A stretch of DNA of 41,912 nucleotides from Limosilactobacillus pontis. GTDB lineage: Bacteria > Bacillota > Bacilli > Lactobacillales > Lactobacillaceae. The stretch covers positions 1 through 41,912 of the forward strand of contig NZ_PNFV01000012.1 of the NCBI RefSeq assembly GCF_002940945.1. The letters are read 5' to 3'. Shown piece by piece: positions 9,026 through 18,076 of this stretch. Numbering within the stretch: position 1 is the first letter of the stretch; every line of letters begins with the position of its first letter. Made by a program: the position numbers and the translations under genes. The notes beneath the pieces are model-generated. The model ran no database searches and had not been told where the DNA came from. It worked only from the letters and a program-made list of their open reading frames with translations.

Positions 9026-9569
9026 AATTCTTCATTCCCCGCCAGTAGTAGATAGCCATAATCGTCTTGGCGTCCTCAATCTCACCACGATCGATCATTG
9101 CCAGAGCCTGGTCCAAGCTGACCGTCTGCAGGGCCAGTTGTTCATCTTGATCCTGGGGCAGCTCGTGGTCAACCCGCTCCAGGCCCCGGGCTAGGTAGAG
9201 AGTCATATACTCATCCATACACCCCACCGAGGTGTAGAAAGACGAGATTTTCTCTAGTTCTGTAGCCTGGTAGCGGGTCTCCTCATTCAGCTCCCGCTTG
9301 GCGGCATGAACCGCGTTATCTGCGTCACGGTCATCCAGTTTGCCGGCCGGAATCTCCAGGGTGGTCTTAGCGATTGGCGCGCGCCACTGCTTCTCCAGGA
9401 TCATCTTGTTATCACTCGTCAACGCTAGGATTGCGATGGCTGGTGCATGGTGGACAATCTCCCGCTGGGCCACATTTCCCTGAGGGGTCTTGACCTGCTG
9501 AACCTCGACGTCAATCAGATGACCGTGAAAAACCGTCTTACTCTCGATTGGTTGCTCTTCAAAATCCAC
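9018..9569 (-). CDS. nudF: NUDIX hydrolase, ADP-ribose pyrophosphatase type
   Basis: This protein of 183 residues is probably an ADP-ribose or related sugar-nucleotide pyrophosphatase. The NUDIX box is AGKLDDRDADNAVHAAKREL followed by NEET. Compared with the canonical G-x5-E-x7-R-E-U-x-E-E box it has a two-residue spacing insertion and Asp in place of the first Glu, while the metal-binding R-E-x-x-E-E core is kept. VEQQVKTPQG-like N-terminal strands and VGCMDEYMTLYLARGL match the ADPRase subfamily. Translation starts at GTG (9567-9569) overlapping the csp stop by one base. Its ribosome site AAGGAGGG lies inside the csp coding end, so the two are coupled. Confidence 0.9.
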   Translation of the reverse strand: MDFEEQPIESKTVFHGHLIDVEVQQVKTPQGNVAQREIVHHAPAIAILALTSDNKMILEKQWRAPIAKTTLEIPAGKLDDRDADNAVHAAKRELNEETRYQATELEKISSFYTSVGCMDEYMTLYLARGLERVDHELPQDQDEQLALQTVSLDQALAMIDRGEIEDAKTIMAIYYWRGMKNYE

Positions 9570-9784
9570 TAAAATCCCTCCTTGGCTAAGATTCGAACGT
9601 GAGCAGCCTGGGGGCCCTTCTTGCCCTGGACAATTACCATAGAAACCCGCTGACCCGGGTGCAGGACCCGACGGTGAGTCCCCTCAATGCCGCTGTAATG
9701 GACGAAAATCTCGCCCTCGTGGGGAACCATGATGAATCCCCACCCCTTCTGCTCATCAAAACTTTTTACTTTGCCTTCAAGCAT
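9569..9784 (-). CDS. cold-shock domain protein
   Basis: This 71-residue single cold-shock domain protein is a probable RNA chaperone. MLEGKVKSFDEQKGWGFI contains the RNP1-like KGWGFI and the RNP2-like EIFVHYSGI follows. The domain ends with GPQAAHVRIL. It is more divergent than the usual CspA/CspB (IFVHYSGI for VFVHFSAI). ATG at 9784 is preceded by AGGTG and gives the normal family N-terminus. The frame remains open upstream but that extension runs into the ileS terminator and is not real. Its last codons carry the ribosome site of nudF. Confidence 0.88.
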   Translation of the reverse strand: MLEGKVKSFDEQKGWGFIMVPHEGEIFVHYSGIEGTHRRVLHPGQRVSMVIVQGKKGPQAAHVRILAKEGF

Positions 9785-9811
9785 TTTTTCACCTACTAAT
9801 TTTATCAAACT

Positions 9812-9845
9812 AAAAATACCAAGCGACACAGTCACTTGGTATTTT
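9812..9845 (-). terminator. terminator of ileS
   Basis: AAAATACCAAG and CTTGGTATTTT form an 11-bp stem extended by GTC/GAC around a short loop. It is flanked by A and T runs and so may work in both directions. It separates ileS from csp. Confidence 0.85.
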
Positions 9846-9905
9846 ACACCGCTCATAAATAATTGTCATGAATCGGCAATCAGCGGCTGAATTTTACATG
9901 TTTCT

Positions 9906-12701
9906 TTACTTTTCTAGACCTTCATCAACCGTTTCAGGGAAATTATCCCGCACGATCTTAGCACACCGTGCACAGAGAGTTGGGTATGCGCTGTCACTGC
10001 CAACGTCTTCCTTGACCATCCGGCAGCGGGCACAGGTCTCACCAACAGCCGGACTAACCTTGACTGCCACCCCATCATTGAACTTATCAGCATCGGCTGG
10101 TGCCTCATCCAATGGGTGAACGTGAAGGTCGGAAACCCCAAGCAGGAGTTGAACATTAGCGTCCAAGCTATCCAACAAGGCCGCCTGTTGATCGTTCAGG
10201 TAGAGATCAGCTTGGGCCTCCAGGGACTTCCCAATCATCTTAGCATTGCGGGCCTCTTCCAGACTCTTCAGGACATGGGAACGAACTTCCATGAAGTCGT
10301 GCCACTTATCCAGGAGATCCCCTTCGTTGGCGAAGGACTCAACATCCGGGATTTCAGTCAGTTGGACAAAATCTTCCGGTTCATCCATATAGCCCCAGAC
10401 CTCTTCCGTGGTGTGTGGCAGGATTGGCGTCAGCAGCTTAACCAGCGTCAGCAGGATCTGGTAAAAGACCGTCTGCATCGACCGCCGAACATGGGAATCA
10501 GCAGGTTCAATATAAAGAACGTCCTTAGCCACGTTCATGTAGAAGGCGGACAAGTCATTGTTGACAAAGTTGATCAAGAGCTTGTAGGCATCCAAGAAGT
10601 CGTACTGGTCGAAATCATCCCGCATCTGCTTGAGGAAATGGTTCAGTTTAACCAGCATGTACTGGTCAACAGCCGTCAGCTTTTCATAGGAAACTGTGTT
10701 CTCAGCAGGCTTGAAGTCAGCAGTGTTGGCCAGCAGGAAACGGAAGGTGTTCCGTAGCTTCCGGTAGGCCTCGGAAATCTGTTGGAAGGTTCCCATAGAA
10801 ACCCGAACGTCAGCCGAGGTGTCGGCGGACATTACCCAGAGACGGATAATTTCGGCACCCATCTGCTTGACCACCTTGTTAGGATCGATGACGTTTCCCA
10901 TCGACTTACTCATCTTCTTGCCCTTCTTATCCAGGGTAAATCCTTGGGAGATGATGCTCTTGTATGGCGCATGACCGGAGCAGACCACACTGGTAATCAA
11001 GCTGGAATTGAACCAGCCGCGGTACTGGTCAGAACCTTCCAGGTACATATCAGCCGGGTAGGTCAGGTAGTCCCGCTCAGCTAAGACACCCTGATGGGAG
11101 GAACCAGAGTCGAACCAGACATCCATGATGTCGGTCTCCTTGGTGAATTTTCCGTGTGGTGAGTGCTCATTGGTGTAGCCCTCTGGCAGAAGGTCCTTAG
11201 CGTCCCGGTCAAACCAGACGTTGGAACCATACTTAGCAAACAGATCAGCAACGTGGTTGATCGTTGCTTCTTCCATAATTGGCGTGCCATCCTCAGCATA
11301 GAAGATTGGCAGCGGTACACCCCAGACCCGCTGCCGGGAGATAACCCAATCACCACGGTCCTTGATCATGTTGCGCAGACGAACTTTCCCCCATGCCGGG
11401 TGGTACTCAACATTTTCCAGAGCATCCAAGATATCCTGACGCATCTTCTCGATAGAAACAAACCACTGGTCGGTAGCCCGGAAGATGATCGGCTTCTTGG
11501 TCCGCCAGTCAAATGGGTAGGAGTGCTTAAGCGGTTCTTCCAGCAAAAGGGCATGGTTGTCTTCCAGCTTTTGCAGGGAGATATCGTCAGCCTTCTGGTA
11601 GAAGACCCCGTCAAAGTCGGCCCCATTCTCCTTGGTCAAGACCCCCTGGTCATTGATTGGCGCAAAGATCGGCAAGTCGTACTTCTTACCAAAGTTGTAG
11701 TCATCGTCACCGTAGCCTGGTGCGGTGTGTACCAAGCCGGTCCCGGTGTCGGCGGTAACGTAGTCGGCATTACCGACCAGCAGTTCCCGGTCGAGGTATG
11801 GGTGCTGGGTAGTCATCCCTTCCATATCAGCGCCGGAAAGATGGTCAACCACCTCATAATCGTCCCAGCCCAGCTTTTCCGCTAGGTTGCCCAGCAACTC
11901 CGTACCAACAACGTACTTGCGGTCATCACCAGCTGGTTTAACAACGGAGTAATCAAACTTCGGGTTAACGGCTACGGCTTCAGATGCGGGTACCGTCCAC
12001 GGAGTCGTCGTCCAGACTACCAGGTAGGTGTTACTGTCGAGGCGGTCCTTGCCGTCCTTTACCTGTTCGACGAAGAAAGCCGTCTTTGCTACAACGTCGT
12101 GGTATTCAACCTCAGCCTCGGCCAGGGCAGACTCCGATGACCATGACCAGTAAACCGGCTTCTTGGCCTGGTAGAGCAACCCCTTCTTGGCAAATTCGCC
12201 AAAGACCCGAATCTGAGCCGCTTCAAATTCCTTGTCCAGCGTCAGATATGGATGATCCCATTCCCCACTGACACCCAGACGTTTGAAGTCGGTCCGCTGC
12301 TTGTCAACCTGCTCCAGGGCATACTTACGACAAAGATCCCGGAATTCTGAGGTAGACATCTTCTTACGGTCGTACCCGGACTTAGTCAGTTGGTGTTCGA
12401 TCGGCAGGCCGTGGGTATCCCAGCCAGGAACGTATGGAGCCCGGTAGCCGGTCATTGACTTATAACGAACAATGAAGTCCTTAGAGATCTTGTTCATGGC
12501 GTGACCAATGTGAATGTTTCCGTTAGCGTATGGGGGCCCATCATGAAGAACAAATGACGGCTTGCCCTCATTCAATTTTTGCCGCAATTGATAAACTTTA
12601 TTCTCTTCCCAAAGTTGTTCACGTTGGGCTTCGGTAACCGGTAGCTTCCCGCGCATTGGGAACTTGGTCCGGCCGATGTTTAGTGTGTCTTTCACACGCA
12701 T
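9906..12701 (-). CDS. ileS: isoleucyl-tRNA synthetase
   Basis: IleS charges tRNA-Ile and edits misactivated valine. It has 931 residues, the usual length. The class I signature HIGH is at residues 64-67 ([12 protein letters not shown]) and KMSKS is near 595 ([12 protein letters not shown]). The CP1 editing domain lies between them ([23 protein letters not shown]). The anticodon-binding helical domain and a C-terminal zinc-binding segment follow (CARC near 890 and CARC near 912). This is the bacterial-type enzyme associated with mupirocin sensitivity rather than the eukaryote-like second form. It lies downstream of divIVA, with a terminator and a T-box leader in between, a standard Firmicute arrangement. 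Confidence 0.98.
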   Translation of the reverse strand: MRVKDTLNIGRTKFPMRGKLPVTEAQREQLWEENKVYQLRQKLNEGKPSFVLHDGPPYANGNIHIGHAMNKISKDFIVRYKSMTGYRAPYVPGWDTHGLPIEHQLTKSGYDRKKMSTSEFRDLCRKYALEQVDKQRTDFKRLGVSGEWDHPYLTLDKEFEAAQIRVFGEFAKKGLLYQAKKPVYWSWSSESALAEAEVEYHDVVAKTAFFVEQVKDGKDRLDSNTYLVVWTTTPWTVPASEAVAVNPKFDYSVVKPAGDDRKYVVGTELLGNLAEKLGWDDYEVVDHLSGADMEGMTTQHPYLDRELLVGNADYVTADTGTGLVHTAPGYGDDDYNFGKKYDLPIFAPINDQGVLTKENGADFDGVFYQKADDISLQKLEDNHALLLEEPLKHSYPFDWRTKKPIIFRATDQWFVSIEKMRQDILDALENVEYHPAWGKVRLRNMIKDRGDWVISRQRVWGVPLPIFYAEDGTPIMEEATINHVADLFAKYGSNVWFDRDAKDLLPEGYTNEHSPHGKFTKETDIMDVWFDSGSSHQGVLAERDYLTYPADMYLEGSDQYRGWFNSSLITSVVCSGHAPYKSIISQGFTLDKKGKKMSKSMGNVIDPNKVVKQMGAEIIRLWVMSADTSADVRVSMGTFQQISEAYRKLRNTFRFLLANTADFKPAENTVSYEKLTAVDQYMLVKLNHFLKQMRDDFDQYDFLDAYKLLINFVNNDLSAFYMNVAKDVLYIEPADSHVRRSMQTVFYQILLTLVKLLTPILPHTTEEVWGYMDEPEDFVQLTEIPDVESFANEGDLLDKWHDFMEVRSHVLKSLEEARNAKMIGKSLEAQADLYLNDQQAALLDSLDANVQLLLGVSDLHVHPLDEAPADADKFNDGVAVKVSPAVGETCARCRMVKEDVGSDSAYPTLCARCAKIVRDNFPETVDEGLEK

Positions 12702-12740
12702 CGCAATTACCCCTTTCTGTTATGCAAATTGGTCGCCTTA

Positions 12741-12774
12741 ATAAAAAAAGCCTCATCCCGATTGGGACGAAGCT
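12741..12774 (-). terminator. T-box conditional terminator
   Basis: AGCTTCGTCCC and GGGATGAGGCT pair over 11 bp (with G-U pairs) around an AATC loop and are followed by seven or more T on the minus strand. This is the OFF-state hairpin of the ileS T-box. Confidence 0.9.
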
Positions 12775-12985
12775 AAACGTGGTACCACCCAGATTCAAGG
12801 TCAGATATGACCTCCTCAAATCATTGGGTAACGGTAATGAACCGAACGAGGCTAATACATTCACCCCGTTGCTCAGAGATGATCAGCAATCGCTGTCAAA
12901 TACCAATCTCACACCACTCATTGGCTCGCTAAATTCAACAATTACGATTGCAATTCTCTTCAACGTTTTATTAAAGCGCCTGTGA
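12741..12985 (-). promoter_or_regulatory. T-box riboswitch leader of ileS (isoleucine)
   Basis: The 296-bp gap between divIVA and ileS carries a T-box leader on the minus strand. The antiterminator bulge sequence TGGGTGGTACCACG is at 12778-12791. Overlapping its downstream part is an 11-bp terminator hairpin (12749-12774) followed by a T run. The stem I region further upstream contains ATC codons (complement of 12878-12883) as expected for an isoleucine specifier. Uncharged tRNA-Ile would pair with both sites and permit ileS transcription. The exact stem I fold was not computed. Confidence 0.9.
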
Positions 12986-12997
12986 TTCAAACACGAG

Positions 12998-13732
12998 CTA
13001 CTTATCAGCATCGCTGTCGTCATCCGGGAAGACAACGACTGTCTGCCCCGCATCGCTGGCCTGGCTATCAACTGCTGATGATTCACTACCAGCATCTGTC
13101 GGCTCAACGGCTGGCTGATCACCAGCTACCGGCTGCGTGTCTGAACTAGTTGTTGATGATTCTACACTGTCGTCAGAATGCTTGTCAAGCGATGCTCCCA
13201 AGATCTTTTGGATTTCATCGTACTTATCGGTATTGTCAGTGGCCAACAACTTATCCCACTCGTCACTCTTGACAACCTCAAGCTGAGATTCCAGCATCAC
13301 CTGAAGCCGTTGCCGGAAGATCCGGGTCTGCTTCTTGAGGTCGTTAGTCTCCGTGGTCAGTTTCCGGGTGTCTTCCGCACTCGTCTCGATAACCTGGTTG
13401 GACTTTTCGTTGGCTTCAGAAACAATATCAGTAGCCTGCTTTTGGGCCTCACGGATCATAATGTCCGCCTCACGTTTAGCATTTGTTTTGACCTTATCCG
13501 CGGCTTCTTGGGCAACCAGGATCGACTTGTTCAATGAATCCTTAAGCTCCGTGAAATACTTCAGTTTCTCCTCATCGGCCTTGATGGCTTCCTGAAGAGC
13601 ATTATTCTTTTCGGTTAGTTCCTGAACTGTCTGAGAGACTTCTTGAATGAAGGCCTTCACCTCATCCTGATTGTATCCCCGCATCTTAGTCGAAAAATCT
13701 TGATTGTTAATTTGATCAATTGTTAACCCCAT
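12998..13732 (-). CDS. divIVA: cell division and polarity protein DivIVA
   Basis: This coiled-coil scaffold recognises negatively curved membrane at poles and septa. It has 244 residues from MGLTIDQI. The N-terminal DivIVA lipid-binding domain includes the signature FSTKMRGYNQDEVKAFI and is followed by long heptad-rich coiled coils to about residue 165. A disordered, acidic, Ser/Thr/Asp-rich tail of about 60 residues follows (ending DDDSDADK). I chose ATG at 13732 because GGAGGG precedes it; the frame is open 8 codons further but without a ribosome site. It is the last gene of the ftsA-ftsZ-sepF-ylmG-ylmH-divIVA run. Confidence 0.95.
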   Translation of the reverse strand: MGLTIDQINNQDFSTKMRGYNQDEVKAFIQEVSQTVQELTEKNNALQEAIKADEEKLKYFTELKDSLNKSILVAQEAADKVKTNAKREADIMIREAQKQATDIVSEANEKSNQVIETSAEDTRKLTTETNDLKKQTRIFRQRLQVMLESQLEVVKSDEWDKLLATDNTDKYDEIQKILGASLDKHSDDSVESSTTSSDTQPVAGDQPAVEPTDAGSESSAVDSQASDAGQTVVVFPDDDSDADK

Positions 13733-13752
13733 GTTATTCCCTCCAATTAAAT

Positions 13753-14538
13753 TCATGCCCGGACAACGGACATCCTTATTCGTTCCTTTTGCTTCCTGGT
13801 CTTGCCACCAATCACATCGATCCGCACCCGACCCGCATGGCGCACCGACAGGAGGTCATGGGCAACGATCGGATAATCTGGCCGGGCCATTACCTCCCAA
13901 TTCAGACGAACCAGTCCGTGCTCAATCAGCTGTTTGGCACGATTACGAGAATAGTTAAAGCTAGCTGCTACAACATTGTCAAGGCGTAGTGATGAAACGG
14001 TGGTGGTCACTTGCTCCCAATCCTCAACTGGGGTCAGTGCCGCCGTTAACTCACTAGCCAGCCACTTCACCTTCACCCGGCCAACATGGTGGACCTCCTG
14101 ACGCAGAAACTGCGCCATCGCCTCGGTTACTACCACTTGCCAACGCTGGCCATCTGTGATGATATCACCGAACGACTCCCTCGTGAGGCCCTCTCCAAGC
14201 AGGGTTCCCATAATCTGCCGATGATGAAGTGTGGCAAACTTAGTCGGGTAATCAATCGTCAGCAGCTGTAAGTCAAAGTCATCTACCGTTGGTTGATAGT
14301 AGGCTGGATAAAATAGCAGTCGTTGCATTTCTGCTCCTGTCCAGCCGCCTTCACTGGCTACCTTGACCTCATCCGTCCGGTTGGCAATTGTCTGGGCAAT
14401 GTAGCGCTGCCGTGGATTTAAGAAAGCAGTCAAGACGGGGCGGTACTGCCCAGCTGCGGTAGCTACCCAGTCATTGATCTGGTCGATCAGTGGGGCCTCT
14501 TCTGGGCGAAAGTGCTGTTTAATACTCTCACTATCCAT
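13753..14538 (-). CDS. ylmH: S4-domain RNA-binding protein YlmH
   Basis: This is a cytoplasmic protein of about 261 residues. The N-terminal two thirds are the YlmH-specific domain (FLNPRQRYIAQTIANR, GWTGAEMQRLLFYP, TILGDI-like GTLLGEGLTRESFGDI). The C-terminal S4 RNA-binding domain spans about residues 180-255 (LRLDNVVAASFNYSRNRAKQ, VRHAGRVRID). YlmH homologues bind the 50S subunit and have been linked to ribosome quality control and stalled-peptide rescue in B. subtilis. The start is ambiguous: ATG at 14538 has GGG 11 bases upstream and ATG at 14547 has none suitably placed. It is 15 bp after ylmG. Confidence 0.9.
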   Translation of the reverse strand: MDSESIKQHFRPEEAPLIDQINDWVATAAGQYRPVLTAFLNPRQRYIAQTIANRTDEVKVASEGGWTGAEMQRLLFYPAYYQPTVDDFDLQLLTIDYPTKFATLHHRQIMGTLLGEGLTRESFGDIITDGQRWQVVVTEAMAQFLRQEVHHVGRVKVKWLASELTAALTPVEDWEQVTTTVSSLRLDNVVAASFNYSRNRAKQLIEHGLVRLNWEVMARPDYPIVAHDLLSVRHAGRVRIDVIGGKTRKQKERIRMSVVRA

Positions 14539-14553
14539 GGTTATCATTACCCG

Positions 14554-14814
14554 CTAAATCAAATGCGCCAGGAAGGCCAGCCCGTCTTGCACCAGGTACA
14601 AGACGATAATGGCCACCACCGGAGAAAAGCTGATACCGCCCAGCGGTGGAATGAAATCAAACCAGTGCATGTAAGGCTCAACCAGGCGATCAATAATCTC
14701 ACCCAGCCGGGTACCCCGAGAAATCGGAAACCACGACAAAAGGCACCAGACCACAATCACCAAGATATAGGCGTTAATTAGCCAGTTTAGGCACCAAAAT
14801 ATGTATCCTAACAT
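14554..14814 (-). CDS. ylmG: YggT family membrane protein YlmG
   Basis: This 86-residue protein has two transmembrane helices (roughly residues 5-27 and 62-83) joined by a loop with SRGTRLGEIIDRLVEPYM, the YggT signature. Members sit in dcw clusters next to sepF across Firmicutes, cyanobacteria and plastids and are implicated in division or envelope organisation. The mechanism is not settled. AAGGAG lies 8 bases before ATG. The stop of sepF is 11 bp upstream. Confidence 0.92.
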   Translation of the reverse strand: MLGYIFWCLNWLINAYILVIVVWCLLSWFPISRGTRLGEIIDRLVEPYMHWFDFIPPLGGISFSPVVAIIVLYLVQDGLAFLAHLI

Positions 14815-14825
14815 CGATTTGCTCC

Positions 14826-15236
14826 TTAATTTGGCAGATTGCCGCTATCCATCTTCATGTCAGATAGGCTACCGGAAACCTCATAGTTCTTTGGTGTACA
14901 TAGGAAAATCTCCTTGCCGATCCGCTTGATGCCACCATCAATAGCAAAGGTAGCTCCGTTTAGGAAGTCAACCACTCGCTTGGCGTTATCATTATCCATC
15001 TGCATGAAGTTGACGATCACCGCCCGGCCGTCAAGCAACTGGGTTGCGATCTGGCGAACATCAGCGTACAGCCGGGGTTCGTACAGAGAAATCTGACTAA
15101 GTCGTTTTTCCTGCTTGGCCTGATGAATCGAAACGACATTATTGTGCCGACCAGACTGCTGAGATGGGGTTTCATCATCGTAATATTCGTCCTGGGCAAC
15201 ATCATCATCACCAAACAGGCTCTTAAAAAGTGCCAT
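14826..15236 (-). CDS. sepF: cell division protein SepF
   Basis: SepF links FtsZ filaments to the membrane and bundles them into arcs. It has 136 residues. MALFKSLFG is the amphipathic membrane-targeting helix, residues 10-45 are an acidic and polar linker, and the C-terminal domain ([54 protein letters not shown]) is the FtsZ-tail-binding fold. AAGGAGGG precedes the ATG. It follows ftsZ after a 66-bp gap with a weak hairpin. The ylmE gene that separates these genes in B. subtilis is absent. Confidence 0.95.
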   Translation of the reverse strand: MALFKSLFGDDDVAQDEYYDDETPSQQSGRHNNVVSIHQAKQEKRLSQISLYEPRLYADVRQIATQLLDGRAVIVNFMQMDNDNAKRVVDFLNGATFAIDGGIKRIGKEIFLCTPKNYEVSGSLSDMKMDSGNLPN

Positions 15237-15270
15237 ACTAATTCCCTCCTTAATACACAGAAGATACTAA

Positions 15271-15297
15271 AACGGGTGCAATTAAATCGCCCCCGTT
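15271..15297 (-). other. intercistronic hairpin between ftsZ and sepF
   Basis: AACGGG and CCCGTT with an inner GC/GC pair form a short imperfect stem right after the ftsZ stop. Only TTTTAG follows, so it is more likely a partial terminator or RNA-stability element than a full stop. Confidence 0.35.
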
Positions 15298-15302
15298 AAT
15301 TC

Positions 15303-16559
15303 TTATTTGCGCCGGTTCTTAAAGAAAGGTGGGGTCGACAGGTTGTCGTCATCACTATCATCAGAGCTGGCAGTATCATCATTAAATACATTGAATTCTG
15401 GCTTATCAACGTGTGTAAAATCGCTACCCGCTGCTGAATCCGGTTGTACGGTGGAGTTGCCTGCCGTCGGATCACTCCAATTGTCAAACGGATCCTTCTC
15501 CTTGGCCGCCGTCGTCGGTTGTGACTGGGCAGCACTCTGTGGAGCCGCACTCCCCGCCGTATTTACTTGTGGTTGAGCCGGGGTAGCCGCCTTCTTCTTG
15601 TCAATTCCCGTGGCAATCACGGTTACCCGAACCTCGTCACCCATCTTTTCATTGAGAGACATCCCAAAGGCAATATCAACATCTGTCCCGGCAGCCTGCC
15701 GAATAACATCAGATGCCTCTTGAGCCTCAAACATGGACAGATCTTTGCCCCCAGTAATATCCATTAAGACGTGCTGGGCACCGTTGATGGAAACCTCCAG
15801 CAATGGTGAAGAAATAGCCTTCTTAGTGGCCTCAGTGGCCCGATTTTCACCAGTAGAGTTACCAACACCCATCAAGGCTGCTCCCTGGTTAGACATCAGG
15901 GTCTTGATATCAGCAAAGTCCAGATTGATGTACCCTGGTGTCACAATCAAATCAGAGATTCCCTGAACACCTTGACGCAGGACATTGTCAGCCTCCTTAA
16001 AGGCTTCCATCATCGGCGTCTTCTTATCAATCATTTCAAGTAGGCGGTTATTAGCCACAATGATCAGCGTATCCACGTTGGACTTGAATTTTTCAAGTCC
16101 TTCCGTAGCAAACTTTGAACGACGTGGTCCTTCAAAAGAGAATGGCCGGGTAACTACCCCCACCGTTAGAGCACCGCTATCCTTAGCGATCTTGGCAATA
16201 ACCGGTGCTGCACCTGTACCGGTTCCACCACCCATTCCGGCGGTGATGAAGACCATGTCGGCACCCTCTAAGGCTTTTTGGATCTGTTCTTCACTTTCCT
16301 GGGCAGCCTTGTCACCCACTTCTGGGTTGGAGCCAGCACCCAGTCCCTTAGTCAGCTTAGGGCCCAATTGGATCTTGGTAGGGGCCTGAGAAGCATTCAA
16401 GGCCTGCAGGTCAGTGTTGGCCACGATGAAGTCAACTCCCTGAACCTTTTCACTGATCATCCGGTTGACGGCATTTCCGCCACCGCCACCGACACCAATT
16501 ACCTTAATTCGTGCACCGGCAAATTCATTTTCCATTGCGTTTGTTTCGTTGTTGTCCAT
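15303..16559 (-). CDS. ftsZ: cell division GTPase FtsZ
   Basis: FtsZ is the tubulin-like GTPase that builds the Z-ring. It has 418 residues. The N-terminal [17 protein letters not shown] begins the GTPase domain, the tubulin signature GGGTGTG is at 110-116, and the T7 loop is [15 protein letters not shown] variable acidic linker (Asp/Ser/Ala/Gln-rich, about residues 325-400) leads to the conserved C-terminal peptide near [11 protein letters not shown], which binds FtsA and SepF. GGAGG is 9 bases before ATG. It lies 21 bp after ftsA and is transcribed with it. Confidence 0.98.
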   Translation of the reverse strand: MDNNETNAMENEFAGARIKVIGVGGGGGNAVNRMISEKVQGVDFIVANTDLQALNASQAPTKIQLGPKLTKGLGAGSNPEVGDKAAQESEEQIQKALEGADMVFITAGMGGGTGTGAAPVIAKIAKDSGALTVGVVTRPFSFEGPRRSKFATEGLEKFKSNVDTLIIVANNRLLEMIDKKTPMMEAFKEADNVLRQGVQGISDLIVTPGYINLDFADIKTLMSNQGAALMGVGNSTGENRATEATKKAISSPLLEVSINGAQHVLMDITGGKDLSMFEAQEASDVIRQAAGTDVDIAFGMSLNEKMGDEVRVTVIATGIDKKKAATPAQPQVNTAGSAAPQSAAQSQPTTAAKEKDPFDNWSDPTAGNSTVQPDSAAGSDFTHVDKPEFNVFNDDTASSDDSDDDNLSTPPFFKNRRK

Positions 16560-16580
16560 ACAGCTGTTCCTCCGTGAATA

Positions 16581-17948
16581 TTAATCGAATAAGTTATTAA
16601 ACATACTCTTAAAGCGGTTGCCAATCGAGTGGCTCTTATTCTTCTTGGTGCGTGTCGGCTTCTTTTCTGTCGACTGTTCATCTGTAGTTGACTGAGTAGG
16701 TGTAGTAGTCCACTGCCCCCTACTCTCCTGTGCTGGGCGTGGCGTATTCAGCGACTCATGAGGTCTAGTGATCAGGTCCGCCTGCTGCAGGGTCTGCTTG
16801 ATTAAACGGTCAACATCTGTCAACTGACTCTCGTACATAGTCAGTGCCAGGGCCAATGAGTAGCGCGGATAGCGAACTCCCATCTGCTCAGGCTGGTAGA
16901 CATTAATGCGCTCCTTGAAGTACTGTTGAGCCAACTGGCTGATGCCAGGCAGCGAAGCGCCGCCACCCACCAGAACTACTCCGCCGGGCAGCCGAGGTGC
17001 ATGAATGGCATGCAAGCGCTGAACACTCCGCTGGAAGATCTGGCGAACCCGCGCCTCAATAATTTCTGCTAAATACTCCTCGGAGAATTGCTGGGGGGTA
17101 TTCTCGCCAACTACTGGGACATCCACCTGGGCATCAGCCTTAGTCAAGGAGGCCATTGCATATCCATGATCGAGCTTCAGCCGTTCAGCATTACGCAGGG
17201 AAGTGTTAAGCACCGTTGAGATGTCCCGGGTAACATACTGACCACCCTCGGGATCAACGAAAGTGTACTTGAGCTGGTGATCATGAATAATGCTAGTTGT
17301 CGTCTGGCCACCGCCAAGGTCAATTACTACAGTCCCAAAGTCCTGCTCACCATCGTTAAGAAGGGTGAATCCGGTAGCAATCGGTGCGATCACAAAGTCG
17401 CGAATACCGTAACCTGCCTGCTGTACAGCCTTTTTCGTATTGTGAATAATAGTTTTAGGTCCGGTGTACAAAGTCCCTTTCATTTCAAGGCGAACGCCAA
17501 CCATTCCCCGAGGATCCTTAATTGCGTCGAATCCGTCCACTGTAAACTCGGTTGGAATTAGGTCAAGAACGGCTAACTCCGGCGAAATGCTCTGGGTCAG
17601 TGTCTCCTTGGCTACATCAATCACATCGCGATCGGTAATCTCATGTGACTGGCCCTGTGAAGCAATCGTAATTGAGCCGTGGACCCGTTGCATATGCAAA
17701 TAATTAGCTGGTAACCCCACGATAACATTCTTAATATCGATATTGGACTTTGCCTCGGCCTTCTTAACAGCTTGGGAAATTGCACGAGCGGTTTTATCGA
17801 TATCAACAATCACACCACGATTTAAACCGGCTGAAGGTACAACACCAACGCTGATAACCTTCAGCTGTCCCTTTACATTTTCACAGACCATTGCCTTGAT
17901 CGAGGTGGTTCCAATATCTAATCCAACATAAACTTCTGAATTATTCAT
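16581..17948 (-). CDS. ftsA: cell division protein FtsA
   Basis: FtsA is an actin-like ATPase that anchors FtsZ to the membrane. The 455-residue chain begins VYVGLDIGTTSIKAMV (phosphate-1 motif). It contains the FtsA-specific 1C region, VVIDLGGGQTTTSI (phosphate-2) and GVVLVGGGASLPGI (adenosine motif). After a Gln/Thr-rich linker (about 390-435) it ends with the basic amphipathic segment HSIGNRFKSMFNNLF, the membrane-targeting helix. The ribosome site AGGAGGG is 9 bases upstream. An additional promoter lies in the preceding 128-bp gap. Confidence 0.97.
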   Translation of the reverse strand: MNNSEVYVGLDIGTTSIKAMVCENVKGQLKVISVGVVPSAGLNRGVIVDIDKTARAISQAVKKAEAKSNIDIKNVIVGLPANYLHMQRVHGSITIASQGQSHEITDRDVIDVAKETLTQSISPELAVLDLIPTEFTVDGFDAIKDPRGMVGVRLEMKGTLYTGPKTIIHNTKKAVQQAGYGIRDFVIAPIATGFTLLNDGEQDFGTVVIDLGGGQTTTSIIHDHQLKYTFVDPEGGQYVTRDISTVLNTSLRNAERLKLDHGYAMASLTKADAQVDVPVVGENTPQQFSEEYLAEIIEARVRQIFQRSVQRLHAIHAPRLPGGVVLVGGGASLPGISQLAQQYFKERINVYQPEQMGVRYPRYSLALALTMYESQLTDVDRLIKQTLQQADLITRPHESLNTPRPAQESRGQWTTTPTQSTTDEQSTEKKPTRTKKNKSHSIGNRFKSMFNNLFD

Positions 17949-17971
17949 CTGGTCGGAACCCTCCTAAAACT

Positions 17972-17977
17972 ATTATA
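17972..17977 (-). promoter_or_regulatory. possible second -10 element before ftsA
   Basis: TATAAT occurs on the minus strand 24 bp before the ftsA start, but no good -35 hexamer stands at the right distance. Confidence 0.25.
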
Positions 17978-18018
17978 CTAAATTATTTTTTTCGTAATTT
18001 AATATTGATCTAATAAAG

Positions 18019-18046
18019 ATTTTACCACAGTTAAACTTACTCTCAA
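18019..18046 (-). promoter_or_regulatory. internal dcw promoter for ftsA-ftsZ
   Basis: TTGAGA (18041-18046) and TAAAAT (18019-18024) on the minus strand are 16 bp apart, with TGG directly before the -10 (extended). The site is in the AT-rich gap between divIB and ftsA and would let division genes be expressed independently of upstream cell-wall genes. Confidence 0.65.
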
Positions 18047-18076
18047 ATGGATTGATGCAAGCTTTTTCAAAATTTG

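Noticed and set aside
9785..9856. 24-residue N-terminal extension of the cold-shock protein
   Set aside because: The extension is encoded by the ileS terminator hairpin and has no ribosome site. ATG at 9784 gives the normal family start.
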